Shown: piece by piece, positions 7,957 to 14,381 of the stretch | How the letters are laid out: each line of letters begins with the position of its first letter | Numbering within the stretch: the stretch's first letter is position 1 | Origin: Bacillota bacterium | GTDB lineage: Bacteria > Bacillota > Clostridia > Lachnospirales > Lachnospiraceae | NCBI GenBank assembly: GCA_023414355.1 | Contig: JAEZOB010000061.1 | Location: 1-18,623 of the forward strand | DNA: 18,623 nt | Reading direction: 5' to 3' | Notes under the pieces: model-generated | What the model saw: only the letters and a program-made list of their open reading frames with translations | Told to the model about the DNA's origin: nothing | Database searches by the model: none | Translations under genes and position numbers: made by a program

Positions 7957-8481
7957 ATAAAACGCAGATATTTTATCACAGGAACAGTCATACTATTCAT
8001 AATAACTTTGTACTTGGTTAATTTCGGTCCCTGGAGCAGTGCTGAAATAGCCAAATACAATAACGGTTATGGTACATTTGATATGAAATCATATAATTCA
8101 GATATCGTATACAATGTGATTGAACATATGAAACCTCAGGGTCTTGTAATCTATCAAAAATACTTTATAGGCGATTATTTGTTCGCCTTAGTATATATAG
8201 CTTTACAGCTCATACTACTAAGTAACGCCTTCAGCTGGTCCAAATCTAAAATATTACGTTGTTTTTTCTTTATTATTCCGGTTGCCAGAGGATTATGTGA
8301 CCTGATAGAAAATACCTCATTACTTTACATATTATTAGCATATCCTATAAGGTATGAAAGTCTAGTTAACACTACTGCTATTATCACGTCTTTAAAACAA
8401 GATTTGATATATGCATGGTATATCCTGGTTGTTTTGGGATATATAATAAAAGCTATCATCAAAATAAGGAAAAAAAATTAA
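7957..8481 (+). CDS. Uncharacterised four-helix membrane protein with non-standard ATA start
   Basis: If translated from the ATA at 7957 the protein has 174 aa. The ribosome site AAAGGAGG lies 7 nt before that ATA, and the frame opens with KRRYF, then a hydrophobic helix (about 5-22), exactly how such membrane proteins begin. The first standard start (TTG at 8008) has no ribosome site and would cut this helix away. Further helices lie at about 72-92, 100-130 and 150-168, separated by a mainly polar 45-residue segment after helix 1. The conserved-looking stretch ARGLCDLIENTSLLYIL is in helix 3. No function is recognised. Its divergent TetR neighbour suggests inducible expression. Either AUA is used as a weak start, or an ATG to ATA change has silenced the gene. 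Confidence 0.6.
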   Translation: MKRRYFITGTVILFIITLYLVNFGPWSSAEIAKYNNGYGTFDMKSYNSDIVYNVIEHMKPQGLVIYQKYFIGDYLFALVYIALQLILLSNAFSWSKSKILRCFFFIIPVARGLCDLIENTSLLYILLAYPIRYESLVNTTAIITSLKQDLIYAWYILVVLGYIIKAIIKIRKKN

Positions 8482-8486
8482 AACAA

Positions 8487-8530
8487 AAAATGCTGTTACA
8501 AAACATAGTGTTATGTAACAGCATTTTATT
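8487..8530. terminator. Bidirectional intrinsic terminator
   Basis: AAAATGCTGTTACA (8487-8500) and TGTAACAGCATTTT (8514-8527) form a perfect 14-bp stem with a 13-nt loop, flanked by A runs on the left and T-rich sequence on the right. It lies between the convergent membrane-protein gene and the rpsF-ssb-rpsR operon and can serve both. Confidence 0.85.
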
Positions 8531-8548
8531 TCAATAATTCATTCTCAA

Positions 8549-8639
8549 TTAATCTACTGTGTAAGGCATAAGAGCGATATGTCGAGACATATTGCTATTA
8601 GGTCTTAATCTACTGTGTAAGGCATAAGAGCAATATGTC
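8549..8639. repeat. 35-bp direct repeat of the rpsR 3' end
   Basis: Copy A at 8549-8583 and copy B at 8605-8639 are identical except for one base (8576 G versus 8632 A). Copy B encodes the last residues and stop of rpsR; copy A lies downstream of the stop. The 21-nt segment between them starts with GAGACATATTGCT, which is inverted relative to the end of copy A, so 8574-8595 can fold into a hairpin (AGCGATATGTC with GACATATTGCT). Confidence 0.85.
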
Positions 8640-8880
8640 TTGCTCTCTTAACAGCTACAGTTAAAGCTCTCTGATGCTTTGCGCAGTTACCGGTAATTCT
8701 TCTGGGAAGAATCTTACCTCTCTCAGATACGTATCTCTTTAACTTGTTTACATCCTTATAATCAATTCCTGTGTGATTCTTATCAGCACAGAAGACGCAA
8801 ACCTTCTTTCTTCTGCGTCCAAAGGATTTTCTCTTCATCGGAGAATCGCCTCTATCTTCATTATTTCTTTTGAATGCCAT
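8605..8880 (-). CDS. rpsR: 30S ribosomal protein S18
   Basis: 91 aa, a normal length. Recognisable S18 features: the basic N-terminus, CVFCADKNHTGIDYKDVNKL with a Cys pair, and RGKILPRRITGNCAKHQRALTVAVKRARHIALMPY. S18 binds S6 on the 30S platform. The last gene of the rpsF-ssb-rpsR operon; GGAGG is placed seven bases before the ATG. Its final 11 codons are repeated downstream of the stop, apparently without harm to the protein. Confidence 0.97.
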   Translation of the reverse strand: MAFKRNNEDRGDSPMKRKSFGRRRKKVCVFCADKNHTGIDYKDVNKLKRYVSERGKILPRRITGNCAKHQRALTVAVKRARHIALMPYTVD

Positions 8881-8962
8881 GTCTTGACCTCCTTATCCGA
8901 ATATTTGCCAAGGGAATTAGAGACTAATTCACTTGTTTATGATAATGCATTAATATTAAAAT

Positions 8963-9415
8963 TTAGTTGAATGGTAATTCTTCGTCAATACCGTCCGGGA
9001 TGTTCATAAATCCATCCCCCATCGCTGAACTGGGCTCCGGTCTGAATTCCTTGTGAGAACCGCCCTGTTGGAAACCTGAGTCTCCGTTGCTTCCCTTGCT
9101 TTCAGCAAATTCTATATCTTCTGCTACGATGTCGGTCGTGTAAACCTTCTGACCGTCCTTATTCGTATAGCTGCCTGTCTGAATTCTTCCTGCAAGCACC
9201 ATCTTCATACCCTGCTTGAAGTAACGCTCCACGAACTCTGCCTGCTTGCCGAAGGCAACACAGCCAATGAAGTCTGCTGTCTGCGTCTCGCCTGTTCTTT
9301 GGAACCTGCGGTCCACTGCTAAGGTAAATCTTGCGATTGCTGTTGAATTTTCACCCTGAGAATATCTCACCTCGGGATCTCTGGTCAGACGGCCGATTAA
9401 TATAGCTTTATTCAT
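8963..9415 (-). CDS. ssb: Single-stranded DNA-binding protein
   Basis: 150 aa. The OB-fold covers about 1-108, starting MNKAILIGRLTRDPEVRY and including FTLAVDRRF, DFIGCVAFGKQAEF and the VLAGRIQTGSYTNKDG hairpin. A Gly/Ser/Gln-rich flexible linker follows, and the protein ends in the acidic tip DEELPFN, the site that recruits repair and replication partners. One extra Asn follows the usual terminal Pro-Phe. Sits between rpsF and rpsR as in most Firmicutes. GGGAGG lies upstream of the ATG at slightly long spacing (11 nt). Confidence 0.96.
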   Translation of the reverse strand: MNKAILIGRLTRDPEVRYSQGENSTAIARFTLAVDRRFQRTGETQTADFIGCVAFGKQAEFVERYFKQGMKMVLAGRIQTGSYTNKDGQKVYTTDIVAEDIEFAESKGSNGDSGFQQGGSHKEFRPEPSSAMGDGFMNIPDGIDEELPFN

Positions 9416-9527
9416 AAGTTAAAATACCTCCCTTTCGTTCGCCTTAAGGGTAGAACGCATTTTTGTGCTCTACACAACGCGCTATCATTTTCACGCGATC
9501 AATCTTGCAGCGTTGAGAAAGTATTAA

Positions 9528-9815
9528 TTAAGCATCTTTTCTGATGCACAAATATCTGATTACATTTTCCATGATACGAATTCTCTGTTCGATTTCGTTC
9601 GGAACTGTAGAATCAGCTTCGAATTGGATGAAATAGTAGTAGCCTTCCTTCATTTTCTGAATTTCATAAGCTAATCTCTTCTTTCCCCAGTCTTCCACAT
9701 TAGTAATGTTTCCGCCGAATCTTGTAACAAGATCCTTCGCAGCTTCTAATGCAGCTAATCTGGTGTCATCCTCGATTTTTGCGTTTACAACTAAGGCTAA
9801 TTCATATTGATTCAT
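9528..9815 (-). CDS. rpsF: 30S ribosomal protein S6
   Basis: 95 aa, full length for bacterial S6. Features: MNQYELALVVNAKIEDD, then FGGNITNVEDWGKKRLAYEIQKMKEGYYYFIQFEA, and the C-terminal IRIMENVIRYLCIRKD. S6 forms a dimer with S18 before joining the 30S platform. First gene of the operon, with a strong AAGGAGGTG ribosome site. The leader upstream contains a hairpin matching the S6:S18 autoregulatory motif pattern. Confidence 0.97.
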   Translation of the reverse strand: MNQYELALVVNAKIEDDTRLAALEAAKDLVTRFGGNITNVEDWGKKRLAYEIQKMKEGYYYFIQFEADSTVPNEIEQRIRIMENVIRYLCIRKDA

Positions 9816-9854
9816 AGTTGTTTGGCACCTCCTTCTGGTCTCTGGCCCTTTTCT

Positions 9855-9889
9855 AATGATTGCTGATTGACGAAGAATCAGCCGTCATT
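9855..9889 (-). promoter_or_regulatory. S6:S18-type autoregulatory leader hairpin
   Basis: In the rpsF leader (minus strand) AATGA pairs with TCATT as an outer stem, an internal CG/AA loop follows, then GCTGATT pairs with AATCAGC around a 7-nt loop. Many bacteria carry an rpsF leader structure that binds the S6:S18 complex and represses translation, with a C/G-containing bulge between two stems. Position and layout fit; the exact bulge bases are not the textbook CCG, so the assignment is probable only. Confidence 0.5.
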
Positions 9890-10023
9890 TAAAGAGCAAG
9901 GAATTTAATGTATAACATATCACAATGAACTATGATATCATAGATCATCGAATAAAACAACTTCTTTTTTTGCTAAAGTTCAAATAATTCCTGTACAATA
10001 TCACGAAAACATTCATATATCAT

Positions 10024-10076
10024 CGAAAAAAGAAGTCGAACTTGAATCTCAGAAGGATTCATGACCGGCTTCTTCT
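10024..10076 (-). terminator. Candidate terminator of the STM3941-like gene
   Basis: On the minus strand AGAAG (from 10076) can pair with CTTCT (ending near 10031), enclosing an inner GAATC/GATTC stem, and a run of T follows. It lies about 60-115 nt after the stop of the gene at 10139-10660. The stems are short, so confidence is low. Confidence 0.4.
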
Positions 10077-10138
10077 TATTATAATATGTACGCATTGCTT
10101 CTTGCAAGAACAGTCACCTTTGTGCGGGCGCTCTGTTA

Positions 10139-10660
10139 TTATTCATATAGGCTGCTGTAATCAACCAGTCTTTTGTTCAGCAGGGACAGGATGTCCTCCG
10201 GCTCCATATCCTTCGCCATATCTACCATGATTAGAACCGGTGGGAGATCAGAATTTAAGTTCCTTCTGACCAATCTTCTCTTCACTACAGACAACTGGGA
10301 TAGAAAACTATCGATATTCTTAGGTATTACAGCAATCGCTTTCTTATTATAAACATTAATTATGAGGAATTCCTTAATCTCGTCAAATGAGATGAAACCT
10401 ATGCTACTGAGAGAGGAAGTGTCGATAATTCCCTCGTGAGTAATGGTAAGCAGCTTTCTGATCTTCATTGAATTAATCGCTAACGCTGTAAACAGAATCA
10501 AAAATACGAAGGATGCCATAATCCCGGGCACCCAGTAGCCTGATCTATCCTGCTTGATTCCAACCACTGTCAATGCCGCAGATGCAAGCAAAAGTAGTAA
10601 GCTTCCCATCACCAGGACAAATGCTTTATAGTTCATCTCTTCAATTACGATATCTCCCAC
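10139..10660 (-). CDS. Small membrane protein, STM3941-like
   Basis: 173 aa. Two hydrophobic helices (about 14-34 and 43-63) are followed by a cytoplasmic domain beginning LLTITHEGIIDTSSLSSIGFISFDEIKEF, which resembles the PH-like domain of STM3941-family proteins in layout and phrase pattern (a short strand, an acidic residue, then I-IPK-). Function of that family is not established. GTG is taken as start because GGGGGAG lies 5 nt before it; an ATG at codon 9 is possible. It is transcribed divergently from padR and shares the symmetric control region, so it is likely part of the PadR regulon. Confidence 0.65.
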   Translation of the reverse strand: MGDIVIEEMNYKAFVLVMGSLLLLLASAALTVVGIKQDRSGYWVPGIMASFVFLILFTALAINSMKIRKLLTITHEGIIDTSSLSSIGFISFDEIKEFLIINVYNKKAIAVIPKNIDSFLSQLSVVKRRLVRRNLNSDLPPVLIMVDMAKDMEPEDILSLLNKRLVDYSSLYE

Positions 10661-10771
10661 AAGTGCTCCCCCTTCGGCGCTTATCTTGAAACTAACCCAA
10701 TTGTATCTGTTTCCTTATCTATTTGCAATATAAAATATTGCGATGAAATACAAAAAATTTTTTTCAATAAG

Positions 10772-10827
10772 TACTTTACCTGTCGTAGTAATTGTGTTAT
10801 AGTATAACTACTACGACAGGTAAAGTA
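10772..10827. promoter_or_regulatory. Mirror-image divergent promoter/operator
   Basis: A perfect 19-bp inverted repeat (TACTTTACCTGTCGTAGTA at 10772-10790, complement at 10809-10827) surrounds an 18-nt centre holding GTTATA-G-TATAAC. Each arm supplies a -35 box: plus strand TTTACC 10775-10780 with TATAGT 10798-10803, minus strand TTTACC 10824-10819 with TATAAC 10801-10796. Both spacers are 17 nt and the two -10 boxes overlap, so the promoters serve padR (plus) and the STM3941-like gene (minus) from one site. Confidence 0.75.
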
Positions 10828-10837
10828 ATTATTTCGT

Positions 10838-10892
10838 CTGTCGTAGTAGTTACTACAGACAGGCGGGGTAATTATATTGACTGTCGTAGTAA
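10838..10892. promoter_or_regulatory. Further CTGTCGTAGTA operator copies before padR
   Basis: The 11-mer CTGTCGTAGTA present in the symmetric promoter recurs at 10838-10848 and 10881-10891. The first of these faces an imperfect inverted copy (TACTACAGACAG, 10851-10862) two bases away. PadR regulators bind inverted repeats in their own promoters, so these are probable autoregulatory sites. Confidence 0.65.
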
Positions 10893-10937
10893 TGGATGAA
10901 GCCATTTAGAAACAACCAAATTCAAGGAGGAACAGAT

Positions 10938-11270
10938 TTGATCAGTAGCGATGTCATTCGGGGATATAACGATACCATGATCCTGTTTCTGCTCCTCGAA
11001 GGTGACTCATACGGATATGAGATATCAAAAAATATCAAGGAAATATCTGATGAGAAATACATCATGAAGGAAACAACCCTTTATTCTGCCATTAATCGGC
11101 TGGAGGATAACGGGTATATCGAATCCTTCTATGGGGATGAGACCTTCGGAAAGCGGCGAACTTATTACAGGATGACCCCACGAGGATTAGCGTATTACAA
11201 GGAAAAATGTAAGGAATGGGAATTAACCCAGGACGTAATCAACCGATTTATTAAGGAGTGGAGAGAATAA
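10938..11270 (+). CDS. PadR-family transcriptional regulator
   Basis: 110 aa from a TTG start. The PadR winged helix is clear: MISSDVIRGYNDTMILFLLL, the YGYEI signature (25-29), recognition segment TTLYSAINRLEDNGYI (46-61) and the wing FGKRRTYYRMTPRG (70-83). An upstream ATG (10896) would add 14 residues, but AAGGAGG lies 7 nt before the TTG, and MISSDVIRG is the usual family N-terminus, so TTG is chosen. Its stop overlaps the next gene (TAATG), making a padR-HAAS operon of the sort common in Firmicutes. Several repeats in the promoter point to autoregulation. Confidence 0.92.
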   Translation: MISSDVIRGYNDTMILFLLLEGDSYGYEISKNIKEISDEKYIMKETTLYSAINRLEDNGYIESFYGDETFGKRRTYYRMTPRGLAYYKEKCKEWELTQDVINRFIKEWRE

Positions 11271-12247
11271 TGGATACCATTAGTAATTATCTGGACAATT
11301 TATTTGCAAGTCTTCCCAAGACGGCAAAGGTAACGGAACTGAAAAATAATATACTGGCTAATATGGAAGATAAATATAATGAATTGAAGAGCCAGGGAAA
11401 GTCAGAAAATGAAGCCATCGGAATCGTCATTTCCGAGTTCGGCAATATTGATGAATTGGTCAGCGAGCTTGGCATTCAAAAGAATAACGATGCTCCTCAG
11501 GAACCATTGGTTACCCGTGAAGAGGTTGAAGATTATATGGTTGTGAAACGTGTCAATGGCCTTCAGGTAGGAATTGGTGTGATTTTATGTATTTTAGCTC
11601 CTGCAACCTTAATCCTACTATCAACCTTAGTGGAGAACGGTTCTATATTCACAACTCTGGGCGATGATGCTGCAAATATACCGGGTTTGATTGCTATGTT
11701 TTTAATGATTGCTGCAGCAGTCGGTATCTTCATCTATTCCGGCATGAACTTTGAACGATTTAAATATATGGAGGAAGGAGTACAGCTACCCTTTGAGGTG
11801 GAAACCTCTCTAAAAAAGAATTACGGGAGCTATTACCCTACCTATAATTTATGTGTTATTGTTGGTGTCTGTCTGTGCGTCCTGTCCCCTGTTGTATTGT
11901 TTGGCGCCTCCTTACTCGGTGATGACATATTAGAATATAGTGTACCTGTGATGTTAGCCATCATTGCCCTCGCTGTTTTTCTTTTCATTACTTCCGGTTC
12001 CATCCGCGATAGCTATCAAAAGCTATTAAAGATCGGTGACGGTGCCCCTAAAATAAATAAAAAAGAGGATAAGGTGATCAGCGCAGTAGCCGCTGCTGTA
12101 TGGCCTCTGGCAGTTGTAATCTTTCTATTCTGCGGTCTGGTATACGGCCTTTGGTATATCGCCTGGATTATATTCCCTATCGTAGGTATCTTATTTGGAG
12201 CGTTCTCAGCAGTCTATAGTATTATTACAGGAAAAGGTGAGAATTAA
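11270..12247 (+). CDS. HAAS-domain polytopic membrane protein, PadR partner
   Basis: 325 aa from the ATG overlapping the padR stop. Residues 1-69 form the helical HAAS (DUF1700-like) domain found beside PadR regulators: MDTISNYLDNLFASLPKTAK, then the helix ENEAIGIVISEFGNIDELVSEL. Six hydrophobic helices follow at about 99-120, 138-158, 193-216, 225-244, 269-292 and 295-318. Such proteins are thought to link a membrane signal to the cognate PadR; the signal is unknown here. GGAG lies 6 nt upstream of the ATG. A longer form from GTG 11258 (four residues more) is less likely. Confidence 0.8.
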   Translation: MDTISNYLDNLFASLPKTAKVTELKNNILANMEDKYNELKSQGKSENEAIGIVISEFGNIDELVSELGIQKNNDAPQEPLVTREEVEDYMVVKRVNGLQVGIGVILCILAPATLILLSTLVENGSIFTTLGDDAANIPGLIAMFLMIAAAVGIFIYSGMNFERFKYMEEGVQLPFEVETSLKKNYGSYYPTYNLCVIVGVCLCVLSPVVLFGASLLGDDILEYSVPVMLAIIALAVFLFITSGSIRDSYQKLLKIGDGAPKINKKEDKVISAVAAAVWPLAVVIFLFCGLVYGLWYIAWIIFPIVGILFGAFSAVYSIITGKGEN

Positions 12248-12353
12248 GAACCTGAAGGAAAAAGTTTTATAGAATCGTTATTATGAAAGAAAAGATACCA
12301 CTGGCGTCATTGGATTTTTTGCCGCCTATTTTTATAAGGGAGTGATCGTATTT

Positions 12354-13448
12354 ATGAAAGAAGAGTTCAATCTGGAACACTATCTGAGTGACGGAGTAGA
12401 AAATATTGTGAAGAATGCCATGAGATCGTCCTTATCCAATCCAAAGGAAAGTATTTTCCTGGCAAAATACGCATTAGCAGCAAAAAACGCGCGCACCCTA
12501 AGGCATATTGCGGAGAAAAGGGGGGAACATATTCCTCCGTTTCTGATAGCAAGTATCGCAAATACCTGCAATCTGCATTGTGCAGGTTGTTATGCAAGAG
12601 CAAATCACTCCTGCCAGGAACATGCGGACGATAATCAGCTGAAGGATAAGGATTGGATGAGAATATTTAAAGAAGCAGAGGAACTGGGCATCAGCTTTAT
12701 CCTTCTGGCAGGCGGAGAGCCCCTGATCAGACGCGAGATAATCGCAGGAGCCGGGGACATTCATAATATTATATTTCCAGTCTTTACAAATGGTACTTTA
12801 CTGAGTGAGGATTATATCTCGCTATTTGATCAGAAACGCAATCTGGTTCCTATCTTAAGCATTGAGGGTGACGAAAAAACCACTGACCTAAGGCGTGGCG
12901 CTGGTGTCTATCAAAGGGTTGAGGAGACCATGAAGCGATTAAAGACAAGGAAAATCCTGTATGGCACGTCAATTACAGTAACCAAAGAGAACATCCTTGA
13001 AGTCACTTCTCAAAGCTTCCTTGAGCACTTGTATGAATCAGGCTGCAAGGTTGTAATCTATGTGGAATATGTACCTGTGACCGAGGAATCTAAAACACTT
13101 GCTCCGGAGGAACAGGAAAGGGAAATCCTGAAAGAAGCATTGGTAAAACTGCGTACCGGTCTAAAGGATATGCTTTTTATCTCCTTCCCGGGCGATGAGA
13201 AAGCATATGGTGGCTGTCTCGCCGCCGGCAGAGGCTTCTTTCATATTAATCCTCAGGGAGGAGCCGAACCCTGTCCCTTCTCCCCATTCTCCGATATGAA
13301 TTTATGTAATTCCTCCCTGAAGGAGGCGCTGAATTCACCTTTATTCCGTAAGTTAGGTGAACAAAATATCATGGTCGGAGAGCATGTGGGAGGTTGTGTA
13401 CTATTTGAGCAAAAGGAACTGGTAAAGGCGATTCTGGTAGGCAATTAG
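12354..13448 (+). CDS. Radical SAM enzyme with short C-terminal auxiliary-cluster (twitch/SPASM-like) domain
   Basis: 364 aa. The 4Fe-4S radical SAM motif is CNLHCAGC (C72, C76, C79), followed by GGEPLIRRE (120-128), FTNGTLL and SIEGDEKTTDLRRG. A C-terminal region has C288 (GGCLAAGRGFFHINPQGG), C307 (EPCPFSP), C318 and C348 (GGCVLFE), enough for one auxiliary cluster but fewer than the seven of full SPASM domains. Relatives modify peptides, proteins or cofactors; no precursor peptide gene is visible nearby. The long alpha-helical N-terminus (1-60, many Lys/Arg) precedes the core. The ATG at 12354 is chosen over an in-frame GTG at 12342 that overlaps the AAGGGAG ribosome site. It ends one base from the convergent acetyltransferase stop. 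Confidence 0.88.
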   Translation: MKEEFNLEHYLSDGVENIVKNAMRSSLSNPKESIFLAKYALAAKNARTLRHIAEKRGEHIPPFLIASIANTCNLHCAGCYARANHSCQEHADDNQLKDKDWMRIFKEAEELGISFILLAGGEPLIRREIIAGAGDIHNIIFPVFTNGTLLSEDYISLFDQKRNLVPILSIEGDEKTTDLRRGAGVYQRVEETMKRLKTRKILYGTSITVTKENILEVTSQSFLEHLYESGCKVVIYVEYVPVTEESKTLAPEEQEREILKEALVKLRTGLKDMLFISFPGDEKAYGGCLAAGRGFFHINPQGGAEPCPFSPFSDMNLCNSSLKEALNSPLFRKLGEQNIMVGEHVGGCVLFEQKELVKAILVGN

Positions 13449-13449
13449 C

Positions 13450-14001
13450 CTATTGTTCCTCCTTTACCGTCCTTCTCTTCCATTCGTCTGACAGGATAGC
13501 ATACTCAAAGGTATCCTGCCAGATGGGTTCGCCCTGCTCGTCCCTTCGGAAGAAGATATTCTGAAGTAAATGCCCTTCCCTTCTCATACCAAGTCGTTCC
13601 AGCAGGCGCCAGGATGCAATGTTCTCAGGATTGCACATAGCAACCACTCTTCTGGCTCCAAGCTTCACAAAAGCATTCTGTAGTAATGCCGTTGCTGCTT
13701 CACAGGCATAACCTTTTCCCTGATAAGCTGCATTGAATACATAGCCCAATTCCCAGGTTCCAAAATTCTGCTCCGAGAAATACAGATTTCCGATCACCTT
13801 ATTGGTATCCGCCAGACAAACCGCATAAAAATCTTGATTCTTTGATCTTTTGGCTGCTTCCTGCCGGCTTTCTTCCTCTGTAAATGCATCGTAGGGTTCA
13901 TACCTTAATACCTTTTTGTCCGATAAATATTCATGTAGATCCTTCCAATCCTCCGGGCTAAAATCGCGGATATGTAGTCTTTCTGTCCATAGCTCTCTCA
14001 T
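13450..14001 (-). CDS. GNAT-family N-acetyltransferase, RimJ/RimL type
   Basis: 183 aa. Begins RELWTERLHIRDFSPEDW, typical of the RimJ/RimL branch (the TERL.IR..S.ED signature). Acetyl-CoA binding loop QGKGYA at 94-99 in YVFNAAYQGKGYACEA, and the C-terminal N-P-E-N-I-A-S-W-RLLERLGM (124-139) motif that positions the acceptor. Substrate is unknown; relatives acetylate ribosomal proteins, other proteins or small amines. The frame stays open to 14343, but GGGAG precedes the ATG at 14001 and homology starts there, so the longer form is rejected. Convergent with the radical SAM gene. Confidence 0.88.
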   Translation of the reverse strand: MRELWTERLHIRDFSPEDWKDLHEYLSDKKVLRYEPYDAFTEEESRQEAAKRSKNQDFYAVCLADTNKVIGNLYFSEQNFGTWELGYVFNAAYQGKGYACEAATALLQNAFVKLGARRVVAMCNPENIASWRLLERLGMRREGHLLQNIFFRRDEQGEPIWQDTFEYAILSDEWKRRTVKEEQ

Positions 14002-14381
14002 ATAAACACTCCCAATCTTATTTATTTTATATAAAAGTGTCAAAAGCACCGAAAGTACTTTCCATAAAAACACATTGCTAAGCAAGCTCGCGTGTCGTAG
14101 TAATATGTTTTTATAGAAAATGCGAACTCCTTTTGACACTTTTCTCAACAATGAATAAGGCTCCTTTGACTCTTTCTCTGCCTTTATTTTATTCCAGATG
14201 GAAATGGAATACAATCCCCTAACAATTGTCAGAAAATGAAATTTGTTAGTGAAATATGTCTGACACTGTGTTAAAATTATAGATAACAGTGATAAATAAT
14301 AAGCTTTTGAATGACAGCATCTGCGGCAAAGTATCTTGTGCACAAAATTATAAGAATAATGTACAGAATCCGGAGGCGTTT
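14002..14381. other. 380-bp divergent spacer before the sensor kinase
   Basis: Holds the 111-bp foldback (14033-14143), then AT-rich sequence with two overlapping inverted repeats: TGTCAGA 14227-14233 with TCTGACA 14259-14265, and CACTGT 14264-14269 with ACAGTG 14286-14291. These last sites lie where a kinase promoter would be, but no confident -35/-10 pair was found. No gene is visible. Confidence 0.45.
14033..14143. repeat. 111-bp foldback (MITE-like) sequence
   Basis: The ends AAAAGTGTCAAAAG (14033-14046) and CTTTTGACACTTTT (14130-14143) are perfect 14-bp inverted repeats. Further in, about 14054-14076 and 14102-14123 pair again with some mismatches (18 of 22 matching), so almost the whole unit folds on itself, with a small palindrome TTGCTAAGCAA near the centre. 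It encodes nothing. No target-site duplication was seen. It could be a miniature mobile element or a long regulatory/terminator structure. Confidence 0.6.

Larger units (their letters stand above)
9816..10138. other. 323-bp spacer: rpsF leader, palindrome and terminator
   Basis: It contains the rpsF ribosome site and leader hairpin (9816-9889), the operon's presumed promoter in the AT-rich stretch after 9900, a perfect 14-bp palindrome CTATGATATCATAG at 9930-9943, and the terminator candidate of the next minus-strand gene around 10024-10076. I could not assign confident -35 and -10 boxes for rpsF. No gene is seen here. Confidence 0.5.

Noticed and set aside
8773..8970. 65-aa plus-strand frame antisense to rpsR and its upstream spacer
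   Set aside because: Covers the essential rpsR gene in antisense; no ribosome site or homology signal.
10780..10891. CRISPR-like array from the CTGTCGTAGTA copies
   Set aside because: The unit is only 11 bp, some copies are inverted, and spacing is uneven; it is an operator set.
10681..10905. 74-aa minus-strand frame across the padR spacer
   Set aside because: It is made of the operator repeats read as codons, with no ribosome site and no protein-like pattern.
10896..10937. ATG start adding 14 residues to PadR
   Set aside because: AAGGAGG is inside this extension, 7 nt before TTG 10938, and family members begin at MISSDVIRG.
12367..12764. Several antisense frames in the 5' part of the radical SAM gene
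   Set aside because: Shadow frames of a GC-richer coding region with intact radical SAM motifs.
14002..14343. N-terminal extension of the acetyltransferase frame (about 114 extra residues)
   Set aside because: It crosses the foldback and overlaps the kinase reading frame, has no family resemblance, and the ATG at 14001 has its own ribosome site and typical start.
14289..14381. Upstream GTG start for the sensor kinase
   Set aside because: No ribosome site at 14289, while ATG 14382 follows CGGAGG and leads directly into the basic residues before TM1.
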